Part shown: positions 38,822-51,683 of the stretch, piece by piece
How positions within the stretch are numbered: position 1 is the stretch's first letter
Layout of the letters: each line of letters opens with the position of its first letter
Origin: Bacillus sp. RO1
GTDB lineage: Bacteria > Bacillota > Bacilli > Bacillales > Bacillaceae_I
NCBI RefSeq assembly: GCF_012524115.1
Contig: NZ_JAAZWB010000087.1
Coordinates: 230,796-294,795, forward strand
Reading direction: 5' to 3'
Length of the DNA stretch: 64,000 nt
Program-made: the position numbers and the translations under genes
The notes under the pieces: model-generated
The model's database searches: none
Told to the model about the DNA's origin: nothing
The model's input: only the letters and a program-made list of their open reading frames with translations

Positions 38822-40567
38822 TTAACGCATTATTGACGGAAAGAGTACCGTTTTATTCATCACATCGTATATTCCTCTAGGTGTTATTCTAATATAGGGA
38901 AGATGTGTAGATGATAAAAATAATAATGTATAGATGGGATCATTGAAACTGTAGCCTCTTTCAAACAACTGATTTCGCAGTTCTGTTTCCTGCTTCATCA
39001 GGTCTTCCATGCTACAATCTGATAATCCACCTGAAAGCGGTAATGGGATGTCGCAAATGACTTCTCCACCTTCCACCAACACCATTCCCCCTCCTAGATC
39101 TTTCATATGTTGGAAGGCCTTTAGCATCGCGGTCTTGTCTTTCCCTATCAAAACGATATCACCTGTATTGGAATAAGAACTCGCAAATCCTTGAACATGT
39201 GTCCCGAACCCTTTGAGAATCGTGTTCACGCGCCATTTTCCTTTACGGTCAATTAGCATAAGGTACGACTGATCATGAGATGTCGACAGGCTGTCACCTG
39301 ACACATCCACTGAGATAGTATATGGCTTAATGATTACTTCGTTGACCATTTCCATCCCAAGCGCCATGGAAAATTGTAAATCATCCATGCTTAAATCCCA
39401 ACCGAGTTTCATCGGCTCTAGGCCGAGCGCCGACCAATTTTGGGTAGGGAAAACGTCCTTGACCTGCTCATTGTCCCTTGTGACCCACAGGCCTTTGGAA
39501 AGGACGGAAACGGGGGTTGGCTCTTCTTTTGCCTTTAGGAAGTTGATGTTTGCTATCCGTCCTGGTGCAATGCTTCCGTGCAACTTATCCATAGAAAAGT
39601 GTCTTGCTGCATTATAAGAGGCCATCCGGTATGCCTCTATTGCCGGCACTCCTTTGTCTAAAGCAATGGCGATGGTCCGGTCTATGACACCGCTTTCATA
39701 AAAGCTCGGTGTGGAGCCGTCTGTGTTGAAGAAGGTTTGATCATAGTAATGAACACCTGAAGCTTCAAGCTCTTCTAAAATTAATGGTAGGTCCGGTCTG
39801 ATTGAGGAATAACGCAAGGAAGCATGATACCCTTGAGAAATTCGTTTAATCACATCCGCTCCATTCATCGCCTCATGGTCACTGTGAATGCCGAGCAGCT
39901 GCATTTTCGTCAATGTCTTTTCCGAAGCACCAGGAAAATGCCCTTCCACTGGTTTTTTGCGTGCATTCGCCTCTTGGACCCAATGTAAAATTAAATCGTC
40001 CCCCGCCATTAATTTCGGCCAACTTGTCAATTCCCCGCCCTGCATAACAAGAGGGTGATCTAGCCAGCTTTTCATATTTGGAGTCGAGAAAATTTCGTCC
40101 TCATTTTTTATCTCCGTCTGCGCATCAAATCTGCACCACCAATACATAGTCGCAGCAGTTTTGTTCATTTCTTCTATAAAAGAAAACGCTTTCTTTTTTG
40201 TCATCTGCAAAGTAAGCATCAAGTTGTCATTAACGAAGGTCGTTGTTCCTAATTTAGATGCATATTGCGCAAACGACAGGGGATTATAAAGTTGAAACGG
40301 ATGAACATGCGGTTCAATGTAACCTGGAACCAAGTAGTATGATTCACAATTAACCATTTCTGTGTTCTCAGTGTTTGTAGGGAGCTGATCTCCTACATAG
40401 ACAATTCGATCTTCGTGGATCCAAATATTTGCGGTCATCCACGCTTTTAATTGAACATTTAAGTATGTTGCATTAGTCAGAACCAAGGTTGGTGCCTGTT
40501 TTCCATCAATAACGGCAACCTGTTCTCGTATTTTTTTGTTTTTCCATCTATATGCTTGTTCATGCAT
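38822..40567 (-). CDS. yerA: adenine deaminase-like amidohydrolase (YerA)
   Basis: This amidohydrolase superfamily protein has 581 residues and resembles adenine deaminase. The metal motif PGYIEPHVHPF (HxH) is near residue 95. HWVQEANARKKPVEGHFPGASEK and LGIHSDHEAMNG carry further metal ligands. The C-terminal beta domain has FGTHVQGFASSYSNTGDIVLIG and GGMVLVEGGEVICDIPLPLSGG. Standard adenine deaminase sequences read HGH where this has HVH, so activity on adenine is not certain. Its position directly beyond the purine operon fits purine salvage. Confidence 0.88.
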   Translation of the reverse strand: MHEQAYRWKNKKIREQVAVIDGKQAPTLVLTNATYLNVQLKAWMTANIWIHEDRIVYVGDQLPTNTENTEMVNCESYYLVPGYIEPHVHPFQLYNPLSFAQYASKLGTTTFVNDNLMLTLQMTKKKAFSFIEEMNKTAATMYWWCRFDAQTEIKNEDEIFSTPNMKSWLDHPLVMQGGELTSWPKLMAGDDLILHWVQEANARKKPVEGHFPGASEKTLTKMQLLGIHSDHEAMNGADVIKRISQGYHASLRYSSIRPDLPLILEELEASGVHYYDQTFFNTDGSTPSFYESGVIDRTIAIALDKGVPAIEAYRMASYNAARHFSMDKLHGSIAPGRIANINFLKAKEEPTPVSVLSKGLWVTRDNEQVKDVFPTQNWSALGLEPMKLGWDLSMDDLQFSMALGMEMVNEVIIKPYTISVDVSGDSLSTSHDQSYLMLIDRKGKWRVNTILKGFGTHVQGFASSYSNTGDIVLIGKDKTAMLKAFQHMKDLGGGMVLVEGGEVICDIPLPLSGGLSDCSMEDLMKQETELRNQLFERGYSFNDPIYTLLFLSSTHLPYIRITPRGIYDVMNKTVLFPSIMR

Positions 40568-40764
40568 TATTTATCACCCACTCTTTGTGAGATTTTATCT
40601 TTGTCACATCTGTATGATTCATTTAGTGAATATTATTTTGATATAACCTCTTTTTACCATGTTACCACAACAGAGTTTTGCTTGCATCACCGTTCTTGAT
40701 AATTATGTGAAAATTAATGCAATTTAGCGCTTTAACTGAAGAAAATTTATACTTTGGAGGGATT

Positions 40765-41082
40765 ATGATGAAAGTAAGACCAAATATCAGCATCATCAAT
40801 GCGATGATTCGCATCACAGCAGGATTTGCTACATTGGCGTGGATTACAAGCAAAATGGTTCGACGTCCAAACCGCGATTCCTATAAACTTGTCGCACTCC
40901 TTGCAGGCATGAAAATCGCGGAAGGCATTCTGCGCTACTGCCCGCTAACAGCAGGCTTCGAGCGCTTCCAAGAATACCGCAACGACCACAATAGCGAAAA
41001 CAACCACTACAACTTCGACTTCGACGACTTCGAAGCCAAAGCAAACACCGACGGCGGAGCCGACTCTTACAACCCTTCATGA
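40765..41082 (+). CDS. DUF2892 family membrane protein
   Basis: A 105-residue protein starts at ATG ATG with GGAGGG just upstream; the second ATG (40768) gives the better spacing. MKVRPNISIINAMIRITAGFATLAWITSKMV is the DUF2892 motif with one helix, followed by a second shorter hydrophobic region and an acidic, Asn-rich tail (NNHYNFDFDDFEAK). Function is unknown. It is divergent from yerA and ends in a strong hairpin. Confidence 0.82.
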   Translation: MMKVRPNISIINAMIRITAGFATLAWITSKMVRRPNRDSYKLVALLAGMKIAEGILRYCPLTAGFERFQEYRNDHNSENNHYNFDFDDFEAKANTDGGADSYNPS

Positions 41083-41122
41083 GGGGAAGATGGTGAAAAA
41101 CGATAAAAACGATAAAAAAACA

Positions 41123-41150
41123 CCTTTGGGGGTCAGACCCCCAAAGGGTT
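41123..41150 (+). terminator. terminator of the DUF2892 gene, built on a GGGGTCAGACCCC core
   Basis: CCTTTGGGGGTC A GACCCCCAAAGG is a perfect 12-bp palindrome, followed on the plus strand by GTTTTCG. The core matches the dispersed elements at 25351, 57924 and 59956. Confidence 0.7.
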
Positions 41151-41189
41151 TTCGTCACTCACATCGAACAATATAAGGAGGTATGAAAA

Positions 41190-42570
<1,381 letters not shown>

Positions 42571-42583
42571 TTATTCGCTAACT

Positions 42584-42715
42584 CCCTGTTTCCCTTCCGT
42601 TCCAGGTGTACGCTTTCCGCGGGGCGGTGCTTGAGCCTCCTCGCTGCGCTGTGGGGTCTCAAGTCTACCGTTACCTCCCGCCGGAGTCTCACACCTTACA
42701 CTTCAGTCAACAGGG
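42584..42715. repeat. dispersed ~130-bp intergenic element, copy C (purH-purD gap)
   Basis: The element starts CCCTGTTTCCCTTCC and ends TCAGTCAACAGGGG with inverted ends CCCTGTT / AACAGGG. It contains CGCTTTCCGCGGGGCGGTGC, TTGAGCCTCCTCGCTGCGCT, GGGGTCTCAAGTCTACCG and GGAGTCT. It lies inside the purine operon. Confidence 0.88.
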
Positions 42716-42770
42716 GATAGTTGGGTAATCAATGAATATTAACGGTATCAATACTTATGAACACATGCTA

Positions 42771-44300
42771 TCAATGCTTAAAATGTCTCATTCCCGTAAA
42801 TACCATCGCAATTCCGTATTCGTCGGCTTTTTTGATGGAATCTTCATCTTTGATGGAGCCGCCTGGTTGGATGATGGCTGTTACACCGGCTTTTGCTGCT
42901 GCTTCGACTGTGTCGTTCATTGGGAAGAAAGCGTCTGAGCCTAGTGCGGAGCCTACTGCTTTTTCGCCAGCTTGCTCAATGGCAATTTTCGCTGCACCAA
43001 CACGGTTCATCTGTCCTGCACCAACGCCGACAGTCTGACCTTCTTTGGCAAGTACGATGGCATTGGATTTCACATGCTTCACTACCTTCCATGCAAGCTT
43101 CAGGTCTGCCCACTCTTGCTCAGTCGGTTCGCGCTTCGTTGGAACCGTGATAGTCGCTTCTTCAAAACCTGCTTGATCCTCATCTTGCACCAGAAGACCT
43201 CCGCGAACGGATACCATACGGGATTGCATCACGCCTGCCCCGTTCATATCTACCAATAACAATCTGATATTCTTTTTCTGCTTTAGTACAGCCAAAGCAT
43301 CCTCACTAAAGGACGGTGCAATGACAATCTCCAAAAACAACTCATGTAAAAGTTCTGCCGTTTCTTTGTCCACTTCTGTATTGAAGGCGATGATGCCTCC
43401 GAAAATCGAAACAGGATCTGCTTCATATGCACGACGGTAGGCTTCCACCGTAGTTGCACCGGTTCCCACGCCACAAGGGTTCATATGCTTGACTGCAACT
43501 ACTGCAGGGTCTTTGAATTCTTTAACGATCTGCAATGCTGCATCAGCATCATTGATATTGTTGTAGGATAATTCTTTTCCGTGAAGCTGTTCAGCTGATG
43601 CAATCGAAAATTCGGACGCTAATGGTGCTTGGTAGAATGCTGCTTGTTGATGCGGGTTTTCTCCGTAACGCAAGCCTTGTTTTTTCTCAAACGTAACGGT
43701 CAATGATTCCGGATGCTTCTCTTCTACTGCTTCCGTTAAATAGTTGGAAATCATCGCATCATAGGCTGCTGTATGGCGGAATACTTTTGCTGCAAGGCGA
43801 CGGCGTGTTGCCACCTCCACTTTCCCGCTTTCTTTTAATTCAGCAATTACACCCTCATAGTCTGTAGGGTCCACCAAAACTGCAACATCCTTATGATTCT
43901 TTGCTGCTGAACGAAGCATTGTCGGGCCGCCGATATCGATGTTTTCAATGGCATCTTCAAACGTGGAATCTGCTTTTGAGATCGTTTCTTTAAATGGGTA
44001 AAGGTTCACCACAACCAAATCGATCGGAGTTATTCCGTGCTCCTCTAGCTGCGCTTGGTGACTTTCGTTGTCACGCATCGCCAATAATCCACCATGGATG
44101 ATCGGGTGTAAGGTTTTTACACGTCCATCAAGTATTTCAGGGAAGCCTGTTACTTCCGAAATTCCAATTACCTTCACACCATTATCCTGCAATACTTTTT
44201 TTGTGCCGCCGGTAGAGATAACCTCCACACCTAGGTCCACTAATTGTTGTACAAATGGGACAATGCCCTCTTTATTTGAAACACTAACTAATGCTCTCAT
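42771..44300 (-). CDS. purH: bifunctional AICAR formyltransferase / IMP cyclohydrolase
   Basis: PurH performs the last two steps to IMP. The 509-residue protein has the cyclohydrolase domain at 1-200 ([36 protein letters not shown]) and the transformylase domain after it ([27 protein letters not shown] with the catalytic Lys-His, and [25 protein letters not shown]). It overlaps purN by 4 bp. Confidence 0.98.
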   Translation of the reverse strand: MRALVSVSNKEGIVPFVQQLVDLGVEVISTGGTKKVLQDNGVKVIGISEVTGFPEILDGRVKTLHPIIHGGLLAMRDNESHQAQLEEHGITPIDLVVVNLYPFKETISKADSTFEDAIENIDIGGPTMLRSAAKNHKDVAVLVDPTDYEGVIAELKESGKVEVATRRRLAAKVFRHTAAYDAMISNYLTEAVEEKHPESLTVTFEKKQGLRYGENPHQQAAFYQAPLASEFSIASAEQLHGKELSYNNINDADAALQIVKEFKDPAVVAVKHMNPCGVGTGATTVEAYRRAYEADPVSIFGGIIAFNTEVDKETAELLHELFLEIVIAPSFSEDALAVLKQKKNIRLLLVDMNGAGVMQSRMVSVRGGLLVQDEDQAGFEEATITVPTKREPTEQEWADLKLAWKVVKHVKSNAIVLAKEGQTVGVGAGQMNRVGAAKIAIEQAGEKAVGSALGSDAFFPMNDTVEAAAKAGVTAIIQPGGSIKDEDSIKKADEYGIAMVFTGMRHFKH

Positions 44301-44887
44301 CGTATCGTTGCCTCTCCTTTGATTGAAAAAAGTTGTTGTAAGGTTTTTGGGTAAAATGAATGTTCTACCTCATGAATTTTTTTCTCTACTGTTTCTCGCG
44401 TATCATCCTGGCCAATTTCAATTGCTTGTTGTGCAATAATTGGTCCCGTGTCCATACCTTCATCGACAAAATGAATGGTCACTCCTGTTAGTTTCACACC
44501 GTACTCGAGCGCTTGACCTACCGCATCCAGGCCTGGAAACGCTGGTAATATAGAAGGATGGATGTTAACGATTTTCCCTTTAAAAGCGTTAAGCAGCGTC
44601 GGTCCAATAAGACGCATATAGCCTGCCAACACAATAAAATCTACTTCATATCTTTTTAACTCCAGAAGGATATGCTCTTCAAATTCCTCTTTCGTTTTAT
44701 AGCTTTTAGGCGCAAATGCGAAATAGGGAATGTCCGCTGCAGTTGCACGTTCGACTACATAGGCATCGGGCTTGTCACAGACAAGCAAAGCAGGCGTGGC
44801 ATCGAGCAAGCCTTTTTGACATGCATCCGTTATCGCCTGAAAATTGGACCCGCTCCCTGATGCAAAGATGGCGATTCTTGTTGTCAT
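44297..44887 (-). CDS. purN: phosphoribosylglycinamide formyltransferase (folate-dependent)
   Basis: PurN formylates GAR with 10-formyl-tetrahydrofolate. The 196-residue protein has [25 protein letters not shown], the catalytic Asn-His in [13 protein letters not shown] and [16 protein letters not shown] with the conserved Asp. It overlaps purM and purH by 4 bp each. Confidence 0.97.
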   Translation of the reverse strand: MTTRIAIFASGSGSNFQAITDACQKGLLDATPALLVCDKPDAYVVERATAADIPYFAFAPKSYKTKEEFEEHILLELKRYEVDFIVLAGYMRLIGPTLLNAFKGKIVNIHPSILPAFPGLDAVGQALEYGVKLTGVTIHFVDEGMDTGPIIAQQAIEIGQDDTRETVEKKIHEVEHSFYPKTLQQLFSIKGEATIR

Positions 44888-45924
44888 CGGATTTCTCCTC
44901 CGCCAAACGTGATACCCTCCCCTTCTTTTACACGGCCAATCAAGTAAGCTTTCTCCCCGTTAGCTTCAAGAATCTGCACCACTTCTGGTAGGATCTCTTC
45001 GTTTATGGCAAGCACCATGCCAATTCCCATGTTGAAGATATTGAACATTTCCTTGCGATCTAGCTCGCCAACTTCCTGTAAAAGATCAAAAATCGGTGGG
45101 ATCGGCCAAGTGCCATAGTCCACCTCAGCTTGCATGCCTTCTGGGAGCATCCGTGGGATATTTTCAATAAATCCGCCACCGGTAATATGAGCCATTCCGT
45201 TGATGTCGTATTTTTTTAGGACTTCAAGGATTGGTTTTACATAGATTTTTGTAGGCGTGAGCAGCTCTTCGCCAAGTGTACCGTCAAAGCCATCGTACTT
45301 TTTATCAAGGTCCAGCTTGCCTTTTTCAAACACAATCTTACGTACTAATGAGTATCCGTTGCTGTGGATACCGCTTGAGCTCAGTCCGATCAATACGTTG
45401 CCAGGTTCAATTTTGGAGCCATTGATTAAACGCTCTTTCTCTACCACTCCTACTGTAAATCCTGCCAAATCATACTCTGTATCGTCATACATACCAGGCA
45501 TTTCCGCTGTTTCCCCGCCTACTAATGCGCAACCTGCCTGCTCGCAGCCGTCCGCGATTCCTTTTACAATACTCTCAATACGCTCCGGCACTGCTTTACC
45601 GCATGCAATATAATCTAGAAAATATAGCGGCTCTGCGCCTTGCACGACAACATCGTTCACACACATCGCAACTGCATCCACCCCAATGGTGTCATGTTTG
45701 TCGAGCTGGAAAGCAAGCATCAGTTTTGTCCCGACTCCATCTGTCCCGGAAACGAGCACCGGATTTTTAACATTTACTGCCGATAGGTCAAACAGGCCTC
45801 CAAATCCGCCCAGGCCTCCCATCACCTCTGGCCTCATCGTTCTAGCCACATGCTTTTTCATACGCGTCACCGCTTCATAGCCCGCTTCTATATCTACACC
45901 CGCTTGCTTGTATGCATTTGCCAT
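44884..45924 (-). CDS. purM: phosphoribosylformylglycinamidine cyclo-ligase (AIR synthetase)
   Basis: PurM closes the imidazole ring to AIR using ATP. It is 346 residues from the ATG at 45924 (AAGGGAG site); an open frame continues 40 codons upstream into repeat DNA and is rejected. Motifs are [64 protein letters not shown] and [17 protein letters not shown]. The gap to purF holds a 21-bp-period array. Confidence 0.98.
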   Translation of the reverse strand: MANAYKQAGVDIEAGYEAVTRMKKHVARTMRPEVMGGLGGFGGLFDLSAVNVKNPVLVSGTDGVGTKLMLAFQLDKHDTIGVDAVAMCVNDVVVQGAEPLYFLDYIACGKAVPERIESIVKGIADGCEQAGCALVGGETAEMPGMYDDTEYDLAGFTVGVVEKERLINGSKIEPGNVLIGLSSSGIHSNGYSLVRKIVFEKGKLDLDKKYDGFDGTLGEELLTPTKIYVKPILEVLKKYDINGMAHITGGGFIENIPRMLPEGMQAEVDYGTWPIPPIFDLLQEVGELDRKEMFNIFNMGIGMVLAINEEILPEVVQILEANGEKAYLIGRVKEGEGITFGGGEIR

Positions 45925-46069
45925 ATGTGTTGTGTCTCCCTTCCAATGGAAAAGCGACGAATCTTTAAAATCCCGCCGCTTTTTTTTAAGCTTTTTTAAA
46001 AAGTAGTTAATGTTTGGTTTCTCAATAGTTCTAGGGTGACTCAACCCTGCTTCCCACAGTTTTCACAGT

Positions 46070-46176
46070 GGATTGTAACTATTTTTGGTGTTATTGTAAC
46101 TTTTTCAACGCTGATTGTGACTTTTTCCATGTTGATTGTGACTTTTTTCACCGTTATTGTAACTTTTCCAAAAAAT
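46070..46176. repeat. 21-bp-period array, core ATTGTAACTTTTTC = inverse of GTTACAAT (5 units)
   Basis: ATTGT(A/G)ACTTTTT units start at 46072, 46093, 46114, 46135 and 46156, exactly 21 bp apart. The reverse complement is GAAAAAGTTACAAT, the core of the array at 30011, so these are two copies of one family in opposite orientation. It fills much of the purF-purM gap inside the purine transcript and forms a spurious heptad-repeat open frame. Confidence 0.9.
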
Positions 46177-46200
46177 CAGCCCTTCAACAAGTCACCAAGC

Positions 46201-47616
46201 CTAGCACTTCTCATGCGGCAGCACCGTGTCCGGAAAAATCTCCGTCGGATACTTGCCGCTAAAGCACGCCATACACTGCCCACGAGTCTCCCCGTCAAAT
46301 GGGCGATCAATCGCTTCGACCATACCACCAGGACTTAAAAACGCTAGGGAATCTGCCCCAATGATCTCACGCATTTCCTCCACAGAATGAGAAGAGGCAA
46401 TCAACTCTTCGTGTGTAGAAGTATCAATTCCGTAAAAACAAGGATTCTTGATCGGAGGTGAACTGATGCGCACATGCACCTCAGTCGCACCTGCTTCTCG
46501 AAGCATTCTTACAATCCTTCTGCTCGTCGTTCCGCGGACGATCGAATCATCGACCATCACGACACGCTTGCCTTCCACGACCCCGCGAACAGGAGAAAGC
46601 TTCATCTTCACACCCTGCTCACGCAATGACTGGGAAGGCTGGATAAACGTACGGCCTACATATCTATTTTTGATCAAGCCGAGTTCATATGGAATACCTG
46701 AAAGTTCCGCATAACCAATTGCTGCTGAAATACTGGAATCCGGTACCCCCGTAACCACATCTGCCTCTACACCTGACTCCATCGCCAGCTGCTTGCCAAG
46801 ACTTTTCCTTGCTGTATGCACATTGATGCCATCAATATTGCTGTCAGGTCTGGAAAAATAAATGTACTCCATGCTGCACATCGCACGTTGGGTATGCATC
46901 GTAAATCGCTCGGAATGCAAGCCGCCATTGTCGATAATCAACAATTCCCCAGGCTCGATATCGCGGATGAATTCTGCACCCACTACATCAAACGCACAGG
47001 TTTCGGACGCCACGACATAGGCATCGTTCAGCTTACCAAGTGACAGTGGACGCAAACCGTTCGGGTCAAGCGCAACCATCATTTCCGTCTCAGTCATGAT
47101 TAAAAAGGCATATGCACCCTTTAGCATCGACAACGCATTTTTCACACGATCCTTTAATAGCGTGTAGCCACTTCTTTTAATAAGATGAGCCAAAACTTCC
47201 GTATCGGACGTTGTTTGTAAAATACTCCCCATCGTCTCAAGCTGATGCTTTAGCGCATTAGCATTTACGAGATTTCCATTGTGGGCAAGTGCAAGACTGC
47301 CAGATTGAGAGTGAAACAATAGAGGCTGTACATTCTCATAACCGCCGCCCCCTGCCGTTGCATAACGGACATGGCCAATAGCAGCTTTTCCGGCACCAAG
47401 TTCTTGCAATCTACCATTACCGAACACTTCGTTCACAAGGCCTTCCCCTTTTACCGCTACAAGCTTCTCCCCATCAGTTGAAACAATCCCTGCGCCTTCT
47501 TGGCCACGGTGCTGCAGGCTATGCAAACCGTAATAGGTAATCTGGGATGCCTCGGGATGTCCCCAAATCCCGAACACCCCACATTCCTCATTCAAGCCCT
47601 TTAATTCAGCAAGCAT
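46201..47616 (-). CDS. purF: amidophosphoribosyltransferase
   Basis: PurF commits PRPP to purine synthesis by transferring glutamine amide nitrogen. It is 471 residues from the ATG at 47616, chosen because GGAAAGGAGC precedes it and B. subtilis PurF starts the same way. The short propeptide [11 protein letters not shown] precedes the catalytic Cys12 (CGVFGIWG), which is exposed after self-cleavage. [17 protein letters not shown] and the PRPP motif [16 protein letters not shown] are present. Four cysteines for an Fe-S cluster are expected in this class; CMACFSG near the end supplies two. Confidence 0.97.
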   Translation of the reverse strand: MLAELKGLNEECGVFGIWGHPEASQITYYGLHSLQHRGQEGAGIVSTDGEKLVAVKGEGLVNEVFGNGRLQELGAGKAAIGHVRYATAGGGGYENVQPLLFHSQSGSLALAHNGNLVNANALKHQLETMGSILQTTSDTEVLAHLIKRSGYTLLKDRVKNALSMLKGAYAFLIMTETEMMVALDPNGLRPLSLGKLNDAYVVASETCAFDVVGAEFIRDIEPGELLIIDNGGLHSERFTMHTQRAMCSMEYIYFSRPDSNIDGINVHTARKSLGKQLAMESGVEADVVTGVPDSSISAAIGYAELSGIPYELGLIKNRYVGRTFIQPSQSLREQGVKMKLSPVRGVVEGKRVVMVDDSIVRGTTSRRIVRMLREAGATEVHVRISSPPIKNPCFYGIDTSTHEELIASSHSVEEMREIIGADSLAFLSPGGMVEAIDRPFDGETRGQCMACFSGKYPTEIFPDTVLPHEKC

Positions 47617-49823
47617 GGAATAGCTCCTTTCCAAGCATCACGAAGGTCGTCCACAGACATATGGATCGCAACTTCACGGGATGCCGATTCAATATGAAGA
47701 TTACCAGTTGCAGTGACAGTTCCTACAAAGCTAGCATCCGCCACCGCTGCTTCAAATGCCTCTTGATTTTCCGGACGAACCGTTACAACAAAACGAGATT
47801 GCGTTTCACTGAACAGTGCAGATGTCATATCTCCAGTAAGCGTCACTGCCGCTCCCAAACCACGAGCACCCATTGCACTTTCTGCCAAAGCAACACCTAC
47901 TCCACCTTCTGCTACATCATGTGCAGATGCAACTAATCCAGCGCGAATTGCCGCCAATAGTTCATCCTGACGTCTAGCTTCCACATCTAAATCAATTCCA
48001 GGCGCCTTACCAAAGATCTTGCCATACGTAAGCTTTTGCAGCTCACTTCCACCAAACTCAGAAGCCGTTTCCCCAATCACATAAATCAGGTCGCCTTCGT
48101 TCTTGAATTCCTGAGTCGTAACATGCTTCAAATCATCAATCAATCCAACCATGCCGACAACTGGCGTTGGGTAAACAGCCACACCGTTTGTTTCGTTATA
48201 TAAAGATACATTTCCACCGATTACTGGCGACTCTAACTTGCGGCAAGCTTCACTCATGCCGTCTGTCGCTTTTTCGATTTGCCAGAAGATCTCCGGCTTT
48301 TCAGGGTTACCAAAATTCAGGCAGTCTGTGATTGCTAATGGCTTCGCACCAGAGCACACGATGTTACGTGCCGCTTCTGCCACAGCGATCATCCCGCCGA
48401 CTTCTGGATCTAGATATAGATAACGGGAGTTACAATCGGTTGTCATCGCCAATGCTTTTTCCGTTCCACGGATACGAACAACTGCCGCGTCAGAACCAGG
48501 CACCACCACTGTATTCGTACGTACTTGGTAGTCATACTGATCATAAACCCACTCTTTGCTTGCGATGGTCGGTTGCTTTAATAAAGATACTAACGTTTCC
48601 TCATAGTCGGCTACTTCCGGCACCGCTACCTCCATCTCCTGGAACTCACGGTAATACGCAGGTTCACTTGATGGCTTATGGTATACAGGAGCTTCTTCAG
48701 CAAGCGCATCCACCGGTACATCTGCAATCACTTCACCTTTGTGAACAAGGCGCAGTTTTTTGTCATCCGTCACTTTTCCAATAGCTACAGCTTCTAAGCC
48801 ATATTTTGAAACGATTTCGTGTGCCTCATGCTCACGTCCAGCTTCCACCACAATCAGCATGCGCTCTTGGGATTCAGAAAGCATCATTTCATAACCAGTC
48901 ATACCTGTTTCACGCTGTGGCACAAGGTCAAGATTCATTTCAATTCCGGAGCCTGCCTTTGATGCCATCTCCGCAGAAGAACTAGTTAATCCAGCCGCTC
49001 CCATGTCTTGGATCCCTACAAGACCGTCCCATTTCACGATCTCCAAGCAAGCTTCCAATAATAATTTTTCCATAAAAGGATCGCCAACTTGAACCGCTGG
49101 GCGTTTCTCTTCGGATGCTTCAGAAAGCTCTTCCGATGCAAAAGTTGCCCCGTGGATCCCGTCGCGTCCCGTTTTTGCCCCAACGTACATGACCGTATTA
49201 CCGACACCTTTTGCCTGCCCTTTTTTAATATCTTCATGATTGATCAGACCCACACACATTGCATTCACAAGTGGATTGCCATCATAGGCCGGGTCGAACT
49301 GGATCTCGCCGCCAACTGTCGGGATACCCACACAGTTTCCGTAGCCTGCGATTCCTGCCACCACTTCTTCAAACAAATATTTCACACGTGGAGATGTTAG
49401 TTCCCCAAAGCGCAAAGAATTCAATAACGCAATCGGACGTGCGCCCATGGAAAAGACATCGCGGATGATCCCGCCGACACCTGTTGCCGCACCTTGATAT
49501 GGCTCGATGGCAGACGGGTGATTATGACTTTCAATTTTGAACACCACTGCCTGATTGTCTCCGATGTCCACAATACCTGCACCTTCCCCAGGACCTTGCA
49601 ATACTTTAGGCCCATCTGTCGGGAACTTGCGCAATACCGGCTTGGAGTTCTTGTAGCTGCAATGCTCCGACCACATTACCGAGAATAACCCGGTTTCCGT
49701 GTAGTTTGGCAAACGCCCAAGAATTTTTTCTACCATTAGGAACTCTTCATCGCTCAGTCCCATTTCACGGTAAATGCCTTCCGCTTTGATCATCTCTGGA
49801 TTTGGCTCAAGAAGTAACGACAT
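47601..49823 (-). CDS. purL: phosphoribosylformylglycinamidine synthase, large subunit
   Basis: PurL converts FGAR to FGAM with ATP. At 740 residues it is the small bacillary form that needs PurS and PurQ. The start at 49823 follows GGAGGG; an 18-codon upstream extension overlaps purQ and is rejected. Typical segments are [74 protein letters not shown] and [16 protein letters not shown]. It overlaps purF by 16 bp. Confidence 0.98.
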   Translation of the reverse strand: MSLLLEPNPEMIKAEGIYREMGLSDEEFLMVEKILGRLPNYTETGLFSVMWSEHCSYKNSKPVLRKFPTDGPKVLQGPGEGAGIVDIGDNQAVVFKIESHNHPSAIEPYQGAATGVGGIIRDVFSMGARPIALLNSLRFGELTSPRVKYLFEEVVAGIAGYGNCVGIPTVGGEIQFDPAYDGNPLVNAMCVGLINHEDIKKGQAKGVGNTVMYVGAKTGRDGIHGATFASEELSEASEEKRPAVQVGDPFMEKLLLEACLEIVKWDGLVGIQDMGAAGLTSSSAEMASKAGSGIEMNLDLVPQRETGMTGYEMMLSESQERMLIVVEAGREHEAHEIVSKYGLEAVAIGKVTDDKKLRLVHKGEVIADVPVDALAEEAPVYHKPSSEPAYYREFQEMEVAVPEVADYEETLVSLLKQPTIASKEWVYDQYDYQVRTNTVVVPGSDAAVVRIRGTEKALAMTTDCNSRYLYLDPEVGGMIAVAEAARNIVCSGAKPLAITDCLNFGNPEKPEIFWQIEKATDGMSEACRKLESPVIGGNVSLYNETNGVAVYPTPVVGMVGLIDDLKHVTTQEFKNEGDLIYVIGETASEFGGSELQKLTYGKIFGKAPGIDLDVEARRQDELLAAIRAGLVASAHDVAEGGVGVALAESAMGARGLGAAVTLTGDMTSALFSETQSRFVVTVRPENQEAFEAAVADASFVGTVTATGNLHIESASREVAIHMSVDDLRDAWKGAIPCLLN

Positions 49824-50493
49824 GTGATTCCCTCCAATTACGAACGATAGATTGAAAGAGTTTAAGGCCATCTGCACTGCCTAACAGCTCAGAAACCGCT
49901 CTTTCAGGGTGTGGCATCATACCAAGTACATTTCCTTTTTCATTTACAATTCCTGCAATATCATGTAGACTACCATTTGGATTGTCACCATTATAGGAAA
50001 AAGCAATTTGCCCATTGCTTACTAATTCCCCTAAAGTTTTCTCATCACAATAGTAATTTCCTTCCCCATGCGCTATGGGGATGGTGATGATCTCATCTTT
50101 TTCGTATCCCGACGTGAACATCGTTTTGTTATTCTCCACTTTTAATTCCACCGGACGGCACATAAACTTCAAGTTTTTATTCCTTCTCATCGCCCCTGGA
50201 AGAAGACCTGATTCCAGCAAAATTTGAAATCCGTTACATACGCCCAAGATTGGCTTCCCAGCTTCTGCTGCTTTTTGTACTTCTAGCATGACATTGGAAA
50301 AGCGTGCAATTGCGCCAGATCTTAGGTAATCTCCATATGAAAATCCACCTGGTAGTAAAATTCCGTCATACTCCTCTAGGTTCGTTGCATCATGCCACAC
50401 ATACTCGACTTCTTCCCCAAGCTCGTCTTTGATGGCATGGTACATATCTACATCACAGTTGGAGCCCGGAAACACAATGACTGCAAATTTCAC
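49807..50493 (-). CDS. purQ: phosphoribosylformylglycinamidine synthase, glutaminase subunit
   Basis: PurQ supplies ammonia for PurL. The 228-residue class I glutamine amidotransferase starts [14 protein letters not shown], has [20 protein letters not shown], the nucleophile Cys in [13 protein letters not shown] near residue 86 and the His-Glu pair in [10 protein letters not shown] near 195. It overlaps purS by 4 bp and purL by 17 bp. Confidence 0.98.
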   Translation of the reverse strand: MKFAVIVFPGSNCDVDMYHAIKDELGEEVEYVWHDATNLEEYDGILLPGGFSYGDYLRSGAIARFSNVMLEVQKAAEAGKPILGVCNGFQILLESGLLPGAMRRNKNLKFMCRPVELKVENNKTMFTSGYEKDEIITIPIAHGEGNYYCDEKTLGELVSNGQIAFSYNGDNPNGSLHDIAGIVNEKGNVLGMMPHPERAVSELLGSADGLKLFQSIVRNWRESHVVTS

Positions 50494-50744
50494 GATCCAA
50501 CAACCTCCTCCACCTCATAACGGAAGTCTTCAATCACTGTATTTGCCAATAAACGTTCGCACATTTCCTTTACAAGCACGTCTAGGTCACGGTCAGATTT
50601 TGCAATCGTCAATTCTAAAAATTTTCCGATACGAACTTCCTCGACCTCTTTATAAGAAAGACTATGAAGCGAATTTTTCACTGCTGTTCCTTGTGGATCT
50701 AAAACGCTCTCTCTTAACGTTACGAATACCTTCACTTTATACAT
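50490..50744 (-). CDS. purS: phosphoribosylformylglycinamidine synthase subunit PurS
   Basis: PurS is the 84-residue bridge that lets PurQ dock on small PurL. The sequence [30 protein letters not shown] is the family start and [17 protein letters not shown] the end. It overlaps purC by 8 bp and purQ by 4 bp. Confidence 0.97.
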   Translation of the reverse strand: MYKVKVFVTLRESVLDPQGTAVKNSLHSLSYKEVEEVRIGKFLELTIAKSDRDLDVLVKEMCERLLANTVIEDFRYEVEEVVGS

Positions 50745-51462
50745 GCTGCTCTCCTCCGATACGTGCTAGTATTTTTTCGTATGCATCTGTCAGGCTACCA
50801 AGATTTCTGCGGAACACATCTTTATCAAGTTTCTCATTCGTTTCCTTATCCCACAGACGGCATGTGTCCGGTGACACCTCATCAGCCAAGATGATTCGCC
50901 CGTCATTCGTTTTACCAAATTCCAGCTTGAAATCTACCAATCTCAAACCTTTGTTTCCGAAAAATTCCGATAATACCGCGTTGACCTTACGCGCTACATG
51001 CTTCAAAATGTCCACTTCTGCTGGTGTTGCAAGCTTTAAAAGTTGAACATGATCTTCTGTGATGAGCGGATCACCTAGTGAGTCATCTTTATAGTAAAAC
51101 TCAACGATTGGTTTCTCCATTTTTAGTCCTTCTTCGATGCCAAGGCGCTTTGCCATGCTGCCGGCGGTGATGTTACGTACCACGACTTCAAGTGGAATGA
51201 TGTCGACTTTTTTCACAAGCTGTTCTGTTTCGGACTTGCGCTCGATGAAGTGGTTTTCGATTCCGGCTTCGGTGAGCATGGAAAATAGTAAGCTAGTAAT
51301 CTCGTTATTCAAACGGCCTTTGCCTGTAATGTCGGCTTTTTTTTCGCCGTTGAAGGCGGTGGCGGAGTTTTTATATTGGATCCAGACGATGTTTTCGTCG
51401 GTTGTTGAGTAAACCAGTTTTGCTTTGCCTTCGTATAATAGTTCCTGCTTTTGCAAGGTCAT
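50737..51462 (-). CDS. purC: SAICAR synthetase
   Basis: PurC joins CAIR to aspartate. The protein is 241 residues from the ATG at 51462 (AGGAGG seven bases upstream). It has LLYEGKAKLVYST, VVRNITAGSMAKRLG, DFKLEFGKTNDGRIILADEVSPDTCRLWD and the C-terminal arginine region. The upstream open frame of 23 codons is from repeat DNA. The 370-bp gap to purB carries two repeat elements. Confidence 0.98.
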   Translation of the reverse strand: MTLQKQELLYEGKAKLVYSTTDENIVWIQYKNSATAFNGEKKADITGKGRLNNEITSLLFSMLTEAGIENHFIERKSETEQLVKKVDIIPLEVVVRNITAGSMAKRLGIEEGLKMEKPIVEFYYKDDSLGDPLITEDHVQLLKLATPAEVDILKHVARKVNAVLSEFFGNKGLRLVDFKLEFGKTNDGRIILADEVSPDTCRLWDKETNEKLDKDVFRRNLGSLTDAYEKILARIGGEQHV

Positions 51463-51505
51463 GGGTTTGCCTCCTATTAAAAGAGAGATGGGTTTTTGCG
51501 TTAAC

Positions 51506-51637
51506 TCCCTGTTCATTTCCGTTGCAGGCACTCGCTTTCCGCGGGGCGGTGCTTGAGCCTCCTCACTTCGTTGCGGGGTCTCAACCTACCGCTACTTTCC
51601 GCAGGAGTCTCGTGCCTTCCACTCCAATGAACAGGGG
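51506..51637. repeat. dispersed ~130-bp intergenic element, copy D (purB-purC gap)
   Basis: The element starts TCCCTGTTCATTTCC and ends CAATGAACAGGGGA, with an 11-bp inverted end TCCCTGTTCATT / AATGAACAGGGGA. The inside matches copies C and F (CTCGCTTTCCGCGGGGCGGTGC, TTGAGCCTCCTCACTTCG). It is 47 bp from copy E in inverse orientation. Confidence 0.88.
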
Positions 51638-51683
51638 AAAACATTTTATGCAATTAGATTAGTTGAAATCAAGAGACAACCTA

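Noticed and set aside
45925..46044. N-terminal extension of purM by 40 residues
   Set aside because: The extension is encoded by repeat-rich intergenic DNA; the family N-terminus and ribosome site fit ATG 45924.
46036..46338. A 100-residue plus-strand frame with repeated IVTF in the purF-purM gap
   Set aside because: It is produced by the 21-bp array and runs antisense into purF; no binding site.
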